64,000 nt of DNA from Tenacibaculum holothuriorum. GTDB lineage: Bacteria > Bacteroidota > Bacteroidia > Flavobacteriales > Flavobacteriaceae. Where the stretch lies: positions 372,001 through 436,000 of the forward strand of contig NZ_LAPZ01000002.1 of NCBI RefSeq assembly GCF_002120225.1, read 5' to 3'. Under the pieces are notes generated by a model. That model searched no databases, was not told where the DNA came from, and worked only from the letters and a program-made list of their open reading frames with translations. Shown piece after piece: positions 33,720 through 41,930 of the stretch; within the stretch, counting starts at the first letter, position 1; each line of letters starts with the position of its first letter. Position numbers and translations under genes: made by a program.

Positions 33720-34158
33720 CTACTATAGAAAACTCCTTTCCATTAAATAAAAATTGTTCTCCAGTCTTTTTTCCTAATAATTGTCTACCAATTGGAGATG
33801 CAGGAGAAATTGCAAAGTAATTCTTCTTATCTACGTTTAAATTACCAGCACTAATACTTAAAAAATAATTATGTGAAGTTGTAGTTATGATACTTCCTAA
33901 ACAAGCAATTCTATTTTCTTCTGAAGCATTAATTTTAGCAAGTGTTTCTTTCATTTGTTGAATTCCTACTAACTGCTGACTTGCCTTTTCCATTTCTAAC
34001 TGTAACATCGCTCTACCAGTTTCATGTTTATCACCAGCAGAACTTTTAGTTTCGCTTTCCAAAGCTTTTTGATTCGAGCTAATCGTAGCTTCAACAGTTG
34101 CCAATCGTTTGTTTACAAACTCTAAACATTGTAGATATAATTTTTCTTTTAAGCTCAT
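33709..34158 (-). CDS. GreA/GreB-family protein (RNA polymerase secondary-channel type)
   Basis: A 149-residue protein with an N-terminal coiled coil (about residues 10-75) and a C-terminal FKBP-like domain ending S-P-I-G-R-Q-L-L-G-K-K-T-G-E, the classic GreA/GreB C-terminal signature. The acidic tip residues of the true GreA coiled coil are not evident, so it may be one of the GreA-like paralogues that bind polymerase without stimulating cleavage. It follows the FAD oxidoreductase by one base, an unusual pairing that suggests translational coupling. Confidence 0.8.
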   Translation of the reverse strand: MSLKEKLYLQCLEFVNKRLATVEATISSNQKALESETKSSAGDKHETGRAMLQLEMEKASQQLVGIQQMKETLAKINASEENRIACLGSIITTTSHNYFLSISAGNLNVDKKNYFAISPASPIGRQLLGKKTGEQFLFNGKEFSIVAIH

Positions 34159-34159
34159 A

Positions 34160-35269
34160 TTACTCTAATAGTTCTCCTAATTCTTTTCCAACTAAACTGC
34201 CAATGGCAACACCCATTCCTCCTAATCGAACACCGCAATATATATTGTTTGAAAGCTGTTTAACAATCGCTTTTTTCTGATTACCAACACCCATTATTCC
34301 ACTCCAACGATGGTCAATTTCAAAAGAAGTATTTGGTAAAATGGTTGTTTTTAACAACTCTTCTAATTTATTTTTAATTAAATCCGTTTCACCAAATTCA
34401 GCAGTATTTTCTCCATTAAAATCTAAATTTCTACCACCTCCAAACAAAATTCTATCGTCTATATTTCTAAAATAGTAATAGCCTTTGTCTAAATGAAAAG
34501 TTCCTTTAATATGTAGGTCTTTTATCGGTTTTGTAATTAAAACTTGAGCTCTTGCAGGTTCAACATTTTCGTTCAATAGTTTTTTTGCAAAACCGTTGGT
34601 AGCAATAAACACTTTCTTTGTTTTAAAAGAAACTGAATTGGCTTTTATTTCTACAAAATTTCCTAATTCTTCCATAGCAATTACATCGGTAGAATTAATA
34701 ATTTTTACACCTAACCTCTGAACTTTAAACAATAATTCAGCAATCATTTTACCAGTATCTATCTGTCCTTCAAACTGATTTGTTATATAATTTTGATGTA
34801 TGTTTTTAAATCCGAATTTATTATCATCTACAGTAAAAACGTTCGATTTAAATAATGGTTGTAATAACTCATTTATTTTTAGAGTTTGCTCTAAACAATC
34901 TTCATATAATTCTTCCTCTAAGAAAAGTTCGTATCCTTTATTTTGCTGAAAATCAATATTGTTATCTCCAAGGTTTTTCCTTAATAACTCTAATCCTTTC
35001 CAGCGTTTTTCTACTAAATTAAAAACCTCTTCTTCTGTATGAGTTTTTAAATCGTCTATCAACTCAGAAATACTACCAAAACAAGCAAAACCAGCATTTT
35101 TACTGCTTGCTCCTTGAGGTAAAACTCCTTTTTCTACAATTAAAATTTTAGCTGTAGGATATTTTTCTTTTAATGTTAATGCACAATTTAAACCTACAAT
35201 TCCGCTTCCAACAATTGTAAAATCTACTTTAGTAAACCACTCTTTTAATTCCCAATAACTTAAATTCAA
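34160..35269 (-). CDS. FAD-dependent oxidoreductase (D-amino acid oxidase superfamily)
   Basis: A 369-residue flavoprotein. The FAD Rossmann motif V-G-S-G-I-V-G-L-N is at about residue 20; the G-A-S-S-K-N-A-G-F-A block at about residue 55 and a late G-V-R-L-G-G-M-G-V-A-I-G are DAO-type signatures. Related enzymes oxidise amines or amino acids such as glycine and sarcosine. No signal peptide, so it is cytosolic. It is upstream of the GreA-like gene in a two-gene operon. Substrate not predictable. Confidence 0.88.
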   Translation of the reverse strand: MNLSYWELKEWFTKVDFTIVGSGIVGLNCALTLKEKYPTAKILIVEKGVLPQGASSKNAGFACFGSISELIDDLKTHTEEEVFNLVEKRWKGLELLRKNLGDNNIDFQQNKGYELFLEEELYEDCLEQTLKINELLQPLFKSNVFTVDDNKFGFKNIHQNYITNQFEGQIDTGKMIAELLFKVQRLGVKIINSTDVIAMEELGNFVEIKANSVSFKTKKVFIATNGFAKKLLNENVEPARAQVLITKPIKDLHIKGTFHLDKGYYYFRNIDDRILFGGGRNLDFNGENTAEFGETDLIKNKLEELLKTTILPNTSFEIDHRWSGIMGVGNQKKAIVKQLSNNIYCGVRLGGMGVAIGSLVGKELGELLE

Positions 35270-35410
35270 TGTACTATGCTTTAATTATAATTAGTAACTT
35301 GGCATACAAGTTGAATTGCTAAAATAAAAACATTTGAAAGAACGATTAATATATAGTATATGAACTTACTCTATAACAACTTTATAAAACAATTTAAATT
35401 GAAAAGAACT

Positions 35411-35872
35411 ATGAAATTAATTGCAGTATTATTTAGCATGCTTGGTTTAACACAATGTAAATCTGTTAAGTTTGATACTCAACCTCCGTTTAAAATTCAA
35501 TCAGCACACGCTATAAGAATGGTAGGTGGAATGCCAGGTAATAGTAGTATTCAATTAAAAATTGCTTATACTTCTAACGATGAAGTTTCTTTTCAGGAAT
35601 TATTTTACCAAAACAAAAAAACAAAGGTTTTTACAGGAGCTGAGAAAAAACAAAAGCTTGTTACAGGAACTTTTAACACATCTACAGTAAACGATAAAAA
35701 TGATTTGATTCTACATAACGATCCAACTCGTGAGCTTAAAAATAAAGCTCCTGAAGAAAAATTTCCTTTTCAACTTAAAGAAAATGAAGCAGTAATAAGT
35801 TATGTTAAAAATAATAAAACCTATTATTTTAAAATAGAAGACATTAAAAACAAAAAGGTCTTTATGCCTTAA
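35411..35872 (+). CDS. Small lipoprotein of unknown function
   Basis: The ATG at 35411 gives 153 residues with a compact lipoprotein signal (L-T-Q-C); an in-frame ATG 51 bases upstream would add a non-signal extension and is rejected. The mature part is beta-rich with two G-T/K-rich strands, no cysteines other than the lipid site and no recognised motif. It stands alone and ends in a hairpin. Confidence 0.75.
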   Translation: MKLIAVLFSMLGLTQCKSVKFDTQPPFKIQSAHAIRMVGGMPGNSSIQLKIAYTSNDEVSFQELFYQNKKTKVFTGAEKKQKLVTGTFNTSTVNDKNDLILHNDPTRELKNKAPEEKFPFQLKENEAVISYVKNNKTYYFKIEDIKNKKVFMP

Positions 35873-35893
35873 AAATTAACATACTGCGTATTA

Positions 35894-35928
35894 AAATCCA
35901 TCTATCGTTTTAGGTGGATTTATTTTTT
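35894..35928 (+). terminator. Terminator after the small lipoprotein gene
   Basis: AAATCCATC and GGTGGATTT pair around an 11-base loop, followed by TATTTTTT. Confidence 0.8.
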
Positions 35929-35975
35929 GGCACACATTTTGAATTTTACAAAGCATAACCGTAAAACCAACGCTT

Positions 35976-36890
35976 ATGAAACGTATAAAATTACTATTTG
36001 CCATTTTAATTACCAGTTCAATATTCACTTCGTGTGTTGTAGATAATGGACCTATAGACGATTCTATTCCTTTAAACGAATTTATATCTAGTTATGATTT
36101 ATGGTATGTAGATATTCATAGAACAACGGGTAATGGTGAAATTCCTTTTTTACAAAAAGCGTTTACAATTTCGTTCTTAAACGGTACAATGTATGCAAAC
36201 AATAACATTGTTGATATAGGAAAAACAGGAAACGGTTTAGGTATAGTTACAGGTAATTACAACGGAATACGAGATGTACTTGAAATAAATCATAGATTAG
36301 ATGGTGCATACGATTTTAGGGTTGTTCAATTATCTAGAGATGAAATACGATTAGACGATTTAAATAGCAACCTTAGTTATTATTTAATCGGTTATCAAAG
36401 AAATAATTTTGATTACGATAAATTATTCTACGATAATATTGAGTTCTTCTTACAAGAGTTTCTTGCTTGGGAAAGAACACATGCTGAAGGAGGCACACCA
36501 AATCCGTTTGATGATGAAAACTTTTTACAGTTTACACCAGAGAATAATACGACCTTCTCTTCATCACACGATCCGTTTGGCACGAATATTGATTATATTA
36601 AGTGGGACTTTATAGGAAGCTATATTGTCAGAAACGTTCAAGGTGTTGATGACCTAAAATATTTAACACTTAATTATGATAACGGAGATACTGAAGAGTT
36701 TGATTTAACCGTTATAAATGATGAGACGATACGTTTGTATCATGTAAACTCAAAAACAACGTACGAATATTCTGGTAGAGGATTTATTCAATACCTTAAA
36801 GGAGATAAAAAATCTACAAAACCTGCAACAAGAAACAGTAACAGAAAACGTACTAAAATAACAAGAGAAACAGTACATAAAAGAAATTAA
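35976..36890 (+). CDS. Lipoprotein of unknown function with basic C-terminal tail
   Basis: A 304-residue lipoprotein (lipobox F-T-S-C). The body looks like two related beta-rich, lipocalin-like halves: S-S-Y-D-L-W-Y-V-D-I at residue 40 and I-K-W-D-F-I-G-S-Y-I-V at 210 begin similar runs, each followed by an L/F-N-G or N-Y-D-N-G turn. The last 30 residues are very basic (K, R, T repeats). Such proteins are frequent in flavobacteria without known role. A terminator closes the unit. Confidence 0.75.
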   Translation: MKRIKLLFAILITSSIFTSCVVDNGPIDDSIPLNEFISSYDLWYVDIHRTTGNGEIPFLQKAFTISFLNGTMYANNNIVDIGKTGNGLGIVTGNYNGIRDVLEINHRLDGAYDFRVVQLSRDEIRLDDLNSNLSYYLIGYQRNNFDYDKLFYDNIEFFLQEFLAWERTHAEGGTPNPFDDENFLQFTPENNTTFSSSHDPFGTNIDYIKWDFIGSYIVRNVQGVDDLKYLTLNYDNGDTEEFDLTVINDETIRLYHVNSKTTYEYSGRGFIQYLKGDKKSTKPATRNSNRKRTKITRETVHKRN

Positions 36891-36945
36891 AAATAAAGTT
36901 TGGTTAGTTGATTTTTGGTTGGTTATTTTAATAACCAATTAAAGG

Positions 36946-36972
36946 AACCGCTCTCACAAGGAGCGGTTTTTC
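36946..36972 (+). terminator. Terminator after the basic-tail lipoprotein gene
   Basis: AACCGCTC and GAGCGGTT pair around a 7-base loop and are followed by TTT. Confidence 0.87.
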
Positions 36973-37054
36973 CATATATAAAAACTACGTTAATTCTATA
37001 TTTAACAGTTTTATTTGTTTGTTTAAAAACCTACCTTTAACCAAAACATTTTTA

Positions 37055-37810
37055 ATGAACCCAACAGCTCTTATTACAGGTGCAACTTCTGGTATAGGAA
37101 AAGCTACTGCAGAACTTTTTGCAAAAAATAATATTCGATTAATTCTTTGCGGAAGAAGAACAGAACGTTTACAACAACTACAAAATACTCTTAGTAAAAC
37201 TACCGATGTAACTACACTTTATTTTGATGTTCGTGATAACACTCAAGTAACAAATGCCATAAACAGCTTACCTGAAGACTTTAAGCATATTGATATTTTA
37301 ATAAACAATGCAGGTAATGCACATGGGTTAAGCCCAATTCAAACAGGTAGTTTAGACGATTGGGATGCAATGATAGATATTAATGTAAAAGGTCTTTTAT
37401 ATGTTTCGAAAGCTATCATTCCTAAAATGATTGATCAAAACAGCGGATTCATAGTAAATATTGGCTCTATTGCAGGAAAAGAAGTATATCCAAACGGAAA
37501 TGTTTATTGTGCATCAAAACACGCTGTAAATGCTTTAAATAAGTCAATGAGAATTGATTTAAACAAACACAACATTCGCGTATCTGGAATTCATCCTGGA
37601 GCCGTAGAAACCGAATTTTCTGAAGTTCGTTTTAAAGGAGATACAGAACGTGCAAAGAATGTTTACAAAGGATATAAAGCTTTACAAGCTGAAGATATTG
37701 CCGATATCATTCATTTTGTGGTTACGCGTCCGTATCATGTAAATATCGAAGATTTAATTGTGTATCCAACAGCACAAGCAAGTGCTACAATTTTGCATAA
37801 AAATGACTAA
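37055..37810 (+). CDS. Short-chain dehydrogenase/reductase (YdfG-like)
   Basis: The ATG at 37055 gives 251 residues that begin directly with the NAD(P) fold; an ATG 36 bases upstream adds a non-conserved extension. T-G-A-T-S-G-I-G-K is the cofactor motif, C-G-R-R-T-E-R the NADP-preferring basic loop, N-N-A-G the structural motif, and S156-equivalent with Y-C-A-S-K the catalytic Tyr/Lys pair. The pattern is closest to YdfG-type enzymes that oxidise serine or 3-hydroxy acids. It overlaps the aldo/keto reductase gene by 8 bases. Confidence 0.9.
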   Translation: MNPTALITGATSGIGKATAELFAKNNIRLILCGRRTERLQQLQNTLSKTTDVTTLYFDVRDNTQVTNAINSLPEDFKHIDILINNAGNAHGLSPIQTGSLDDWDAMIDINVKGLLYVSKAIIPKMIDQNSGFIVNIGSIAGKEVYPNGNVYCASKHAVNALNKSMRIDLNKHNIRVSGIHPGAVETEFSEVRFKGDTERAKNVYKGYKALQAEDIADIIHFVVTRPYHVNIEDLIVYPTAQASATILHKND

Positions 37811-38669
37811 GTTTTCAAAAACAATAGCAGGCTGTATGACTTGGGGAGTTTGGGGAAAATCCTTAAATACTTCAGAAATGATTAACCTGCTAAATTCTTG
37901 TTTAGAAAGTGGTATTACTACTTTTGATCATGCCGACATTTATGGCGATTATACTACGGAAGCTGATTTTGGAAAAGCGCTATCAATAAGTAAAATTCCC
38001 AGAGAACATATTCAACTTATTTCTAAATGTGGAATTCAATATATTGGTAACACAAGAAACAACAGAGTAAAACATTACAGTTATTCTAAAGAATATATTA
38101 TTTGGAGTGTAGAAGAATCATTAAAAAACTTACAAACAGATTATTTAGATTTATTGTTATTACATAGACCAAGTCCGTTAATGAACTCAGATGAAATTGC
38201 TGAGGCTGTTTTTACTTTAAAAGCTACAGGAAAGATAAAAGACTTTGGGCTATCTAACTTTACTCCTCTTCAATCAGAATTAATTAATCAAAAAACTGGA
38301 GTTTCTGTAAATCAAATCGAAATTTCTTTAACACGATATTCCTCTTTATTAAATGGCGATTTAGACTATATGCAACTACATAAAATTCAACCAATGGCTT
38401 GGAGTCCGTTAGGTTCTTATTTCAAAGAATCTTCAGAAAAAAACAATCGTATTCGACAAGAATTAAGTATCTTAACTAAAAAATATAATGCTACCGAAAA
38501 CCAGTTGTTATTAGCATGGTTGCATCTGCATCCAACAAACATAATTCCTGTAATTGGAACTACAAATAAAGAGCGAATACGAGAAGCCGTAAAAGCAGAA
38601 AACATTGTTTTAGAAACCGAAGATTGGTTTGCCTTATTAGTTGCTAGTCAAGGACACAAAGTACCTTAA
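37803..38669 (+). CDS. Aldo/keto reductase
   Basis: The ATG at 37803 lies within the last codons of the SDR gene, giving 288 residues; an upstream in-frame ATG would be embedded deep in the SDR gene. The AKR catalytic set is visible: Asp and Tyr in F-D-H-A-D-I-Y-G, Lys in L-I-S-K-C-G-I and His in L-L-L-H-R-P-S-P. The NADP-binding end is P-V-I-G-T-T-N-K-E-R-I. It resembles YdhF-type reductases. Cytosolic; substrate unknown. The AlbA_2 gene follows after one base. Confidence 0.92.
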   Translation: MTKFSKTIAGCMTWGVWGKSLNTSEMINLLNSCLESGITTFDHADIYGDYTTEADFGKALSISKIPREHIQLISKCGIQYIGNTRNNRVKHYSYSKEYIIWSVEESLKNLQTDYLDLLLLHRPSPLMNSDEIAEAVFTLKATGKIKDFGLSNFTPLQSELINQKTGVSVNQIEISLTRYSSLLNGDLDYMQLHKIQPMAWSPLGSYFKESSEKNNRIRQELSILTKKYNATENQLLLAWLHLHPTNIIPVIGTTNKERIREAVKAENIVLETEDWFALLVASQGHKVP

Positions 38670-38670
38670 A

Positions 38671-39810
38671 ATGATTAACAAACGTTTACTTATTAAAAAC
38701 CTATTATCTCATAATGATGAGAATAGTTTTTATGATAAAAAAGAAAAATTGGCGTTAGATACCCGAGAGGGAAAAGCCAAGTTTTTAAAACACGTTTGTG
38801 CTTTGTCTAATTCTAATCCCGAAAACAACTCGTACATAGTTATTGGTATTGAAGATGAGAACAATACCATTGTTGGAGTAGATTTTTACGACGATAGTAA
38901 AATTCAAAATTTGGTGAATGCTTATTTGGTAAATCCGCCAAAAATTCAATATGAAAACGTAGCTTTTCCACGCTTACCAAGGCATAAAGTAGTAGGATTG
39001 GTTACTATTCATGCTAACCCACAACAAACTTCTTTATTAAAAGGAATTTGGAAGTATACCAAACGTACTATTTTTTATAGAAGAGGAAGTAATTCCATTC
39101 CTATTGAAGGAAGTTATGAGCTTAAAAACACCAATAAAGCATTGGTAGAAGCTATTGAAAAAAATGCTAGTAATAACATAAAACTTACACTAGATGGTGT
39201 TTTTGATTTTCTAAATAATCATAAGCCAGAATACAATCCGCAATACAAAGTATTTAATGAGCAATTCGTGCTCTGTTGGGCAGGAAAAAAGAAAATGATT
39301 CAAGGAGAAGAGTTTTTAACTCGTGTAGATATTGAGTTGATTAATGAACAAGTACGTTTGTTTTTTTCGGCTTTAGACGATGTACAAATCACTTACAACG
39401 AACAGTCTTTTATTATTACTGAATACATTTCTTTAGGTGTTGACTCTAGCGAAAAACGTTATCCTTTAGAAAAAACCATTATTCATTTTAAAGACAACGG
39501 TAAGCATGATATAGCAACCGAATTTTTATTTGAAGCACCTAAATACGATAAAAAAATTCTCCATCATATTTACAATAACAACAATAGTATTGTTCAAAAA
39601 ATCTCGAAGAATATTCCACTTTCGGTAACTGAGCATGAAGACGTTTACAAACTGCCTACCTCCTATTTAATTTGTTATCTCAACGGATTTAACGATGCTC
39701 CTAAATTGCTAAAAAAAGCAAAAACATATATTAAAAATTTAGAGAATAAAACTACATATATTAAATACAAAGAAGCGATGCGAGTATTACGTAAAGTGAA
39801 GTATAATTAG
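38671..39810 (+). CDS. AlbA_2 (Schlafen-like) ATP-binding domain protein
   Basis: The ATG at 38671 gives 379 residues, one base after the aldo/keto reductase stop. The N-terminal 150 residues match the AlbA_2 domain: T-R-E-G-K-A-K-F-L-K-H-V-C-A-L-S-N, then N-S-Y-I-V-I-G-I-E-D with the G-V/I turn, and P-P-K-I-Q-Y near 95. The domain occurs in putative transcription regulators, helicases and defence-linked proteins and relates to Schlafen nucleases. The C-terminal 220 residues are not recognised. Co-transcription with two reductases suggests a regulator or stress role; that is inference. Confidence 0.82.
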   Translation: MINKRLLIKNLLSHNDENSFYDKKEKLALDTREGKAKFLKHVCALSNSNPENNSYIVIGIEDENNTIVGVDFYDDSKIQNLVNAYLVNPPKIQYENVAFPRLPRHKVVGLVTIHANPQQTSLLKGIWKYTKRTIFYRRGSNSIPIEGSYELKNTNKALVEAIEKNASNNIKLTLDGVFDFLNNHKPEYNPQYKVFNEQFVLCWAGKKKMIQGEEFLTRVDIELINEQVRLFFSALDDVQITYNEQSFIITEYISLGVDSSEKRYPLEKTIIHFKDNGKHDIATEFLFEAPKYDKKILHHIYNNNNSIVQKISKNIPLSVTEHEDVYKLPTSYLICYLNGFNDAPKLLKKAKTYIKNLENKTTYIKYKEAMRVLRKVKYN

Positions 39811-39817
39811 AGAACTT

Positions 39818-39952
39818 CGCTAACAGTCTATTGTATGGTTTCGTTGGATGTTTAAGCACTATAGTTAGCAAATAAATCACAGATAGAAAGTCCTTGAGGA
39901 CTTTCGTAAGTAGGCTTTAACTAGCAATAAATTATACACATTGTTAGGCACA
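39818..39952 (-). repeat. Integron attC-like site (distal end of a one-gene cassette)
   Basis: On the minus strand it begins GCCTAACA, fitting the attC R'' consensus RYYYAAC, and ends TGTTAGCG, close to the R' consensus GTTRRRY. The ends are imperfect inverted repeats over about 18 bases, and the 135-base element holds further internal symmetry, including a perfect 8-bp hairpin GAAAGTCC/GGACTTTC at 39886-39905. It lies directly after the stop of the minus-strand gene, where a cassette's attC should be. Confidence 0.55.
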
Positions 39953-39959
39953 GTATTTT

Positions 39960-40631
39960 TTAGCTAAATATTTCATTCATTATAGATTCAGTTTCTTGAA
40001 TTCGCACATTTTCGAGCTTTTCTTTTGTTTCTAAATCTATTTTTTTCCAACCATAATAGTAATCATAAATCCAGAAATTTTCATTTTCAGAATTTGTCTG
40101 AATATAAACAGTTCCCCATTTTTTATTTTCGGCGTAACTACCATAATTTCTAGAAACTCTAAATTCTAGATTTGGTTCAGGATGTTCTTTTTTTTCAGGT
40201 AATTGTGTTAATTCAACTCCGTCCCAATATTCTTTATAATAAGCAATTTGTTCGTCTAATTTTATTTCAAGTCCAGTCAGTTTTCGATAATAGCTTGTTA
40301 AAATAATTCCAGACATATCATCAGGATGGTAAATTCCAATGCTATTAAAATATTTTGATAAATCAGAACCTTTCCATAGTCGCCAATTATTTCGCATTCC
40401 GATTCCAAGTCCGAAATGAGATTCTGAGGTGAAATCGTTTTCAGATTTTTTCTTAATTTCTAATTTCAGAGAGTCAGATAGATTAAAATCAATTTGAGTA
40501 AGAGCTTCGTCTAAATTTTTTGGAACGTAATTTTCGTTAATTACTTTTTCAGATTTTAAGGGTGTTGAATTTTTGCAACTAATTAAAATTGCTAATGCAA
40601 TAAACAATGTTATAAGTAGTTTTTCTCGCAT
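39960..40631 (-). CDS. DUF6794-like lipoprotein in an integron-like cassette
   Basis: A 223-residue lipoprotein (lipobox L-I-S-C). The central part R-N-N-W-R-L-W-K-G-S-D-L followed by H-P-D-D-M-S-G-I-I-L and Y-Y-R-K-L-T-G matches, as I recall it, the uncharacterised DUF6794 domain. The C-terminal part is rich in aromatic residues. The gene lies alone between two attC-like repeats, its start codon only three bases from a TTAGGCACA sequence and its stop just before a GCCTAAC sequence. That tight flanking is typical of mobile gene cassettes. It is oriented against its neighbours on the left. Function unknown. Confidence 0.78.
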   Translation of the reverse strand: MREKLLITLFIALAILISCKNSTPLKSEKVINENYVPKNLDEALTQIDFNLSDSLKLEIKKKSENDFTSESHFGLGIGMRNNWRLWKGSDLSKYFNSIGIYHPDDMSGIILTSYYRKLTGLEIKLDEQIAYYKEYWDGVELTQLPEKKEHPEPNLEFRVSRNYGSYAENKKWGTVYIQTNSENENFWIYDYYYGWKKIDLETKEKLENVRIQETESIMNEIFS

Positions 40632-40632
40632 T

Positions 40633-40689
40633 GTGCCTAATGGGTTTTCGGCTATGTGTCGTTTTAATGACTTATAACCACTGTTAGCG
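40633..40689 (-). repeat. Integron attC-like site (proximal flank of the one-gene cassette)
   Basis: On the minus strand it begins CGCTAACAGTGG and ends ATTAGGCAC, so that the gene's ATG follows within three bases. The ends are inverted (TAACAGTGGTT against AACCCATTA with a small bulge). It is shorter (57 bases) than the distal copy and shares the same terminal sequences. Confidence 0.5.
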
Positions 40690-40727
40690 AAAAATAATAG
40701 AAATTAGACTAAAAAACAAGATAAAAT

Positions 40728-41918
40728 CTACACAAACCTCAACTTAGAAAACTGTTTATTTAGTATTTCTGCATCATCAACTTGCAACCATTTATCTAAA
40801 ATGGTGGCATATACTTCTCTAAAGTCTATTTCGTATTTTAAATCGCCATTAGCATCTAAATTTTCTAAAGATGAAAGCTCATTATATAAACCAGACTTTT
40901 TTAGCTTATTACCAATTACAAATACATTATTAGCTGTACCATGATCGGTTCCTTTAGCAGCATTTTGTTGCACTCTTCTACCAAATTCAGAAAACGTAAC
41001 AATTAACACCTCATCTAACTTACCAGTACGTTCTAAGTCTTTTACAAAAACTTCCATACTCTCTGCATACAACTCCAATAAACGAGCTTGTCTGTTTACT
41101 TGATTTGCATGTGTATCAAATCCGCCTAAAGCTCCATAATATACTTGTGTTTCTAACCCTGAATTGATGAATTCTGCGATGGTTTTTAGCTGTTTTCCAA
41201 AGACATTTTTAGGATATTCTCCTTTAGTAGTAGTGGTTTTACTTTTTTCGTAAATGTATTTTGCAGACGAAGAAGCATCAATCATTGTATTGTACAAATA
41301 CCCTAAGTTATGTTCGCTTAAATGACTATCGTTATAATGTTCTAACACATTTGAGAAAAAAGGTTGTCTTAAAGATTGATATAACAACTTCGGATTGGTC
41401 ACTGCAATTCCGTTTTGTTTATTTCCTTTTAACATCAAAGATAAACTTTCATCTACCTCAATAGCTCCATAAGGTTTAGATTTTGTGGTATCTAAAAATC
41501 GTCCTACCCAACCGCTTTGTAAATATTCGTTACTATCACTTGCAGTTTGCCAAATATCAGTAGATCTAAAGTGTGATCTATTCGGATTTGGATATCCAAC
41601 ATTGTTAATGATACTCAAATATCCTTTATCGTAAAATTGTTGTAAAGGAGCTAAACTTTTATGCAAACCAGCCTCCTTCGTTAAACCAATTAATTGATTG
41701 TTTTTTAAGGCAATTCCATTTCTTTTTTGATAGTAAATATCGTTTCTAAAAGGTACAATAGTGTTTAATCCGTCATTACCTCCTTTGAGTTGAATTATCA
41801 CCAGTTTCTTGTTGTTAAATACCGATAAGTTTTGCTCAAATGCTTTTACAAACTGAGGAATAAAAAACAATCCTCCTGTAGCTAATCCGCTTCTTTTAAT
41901 AAAATTTCTTCTGTTCAT
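40728..41918 (-). CDS. DUF1501 domain protein with Tat-type signal
   Basis: A 396-residue protein beginning M-N-R-R-N-F-I-K-R-S-G, a twin-arginine export signal, followed by L-V-I-I-Q-L-K-G-G-N-D-G-L-N-T, the DUF1501 signature (sulfatase/alkaline phosphatase-like fold). Other conserved parts are S-E-F-G-R-R and G-T-D-H-G-T-A-N near the end. DUF1501 proteins are nearly always paired with a DUF1800 partner, which lies 12 bases upstream here. They are exported; their enzymatic role is not known. Confidence 0.92.
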   Translation of the reverse strand: MNRRNFIKRSGLATGGLFFIPQFVKAFEQNLSVFNNKKLVIIQLKGGNDGLNTIVPFRNDIYYQKRNGIALKNNQLIGLTKEAGLHKSLAPLQQFYDKGYLSIINNVGYPNPNRSHFRSTDIWQTASDSNEYLQSGWVGRFLDTTKSKPYGAIEVDESLSLMLKGNKQNGIAVTNPKLLYQSLRQPFFSNVLEHYNDSHLSEHNLGYLYNTMIDASSSAKYIYEKSKTTTTKGEYPKNVFGKQLKTIAEFINSGLETQVYYGALGGFDTHANQVNRQARLLELYAESMEVFVKDLERTGKLDEVLIVTFSEFGRRVQQNAAKGTDHGTANNVFVIGNKLKKSGLYNELSSLENLDANGDLKYEIDFREVYATILDKWLQVDDAEILNKQFSKLRFV

Positions 41919-41930
41919 TTTCTTCGATAT

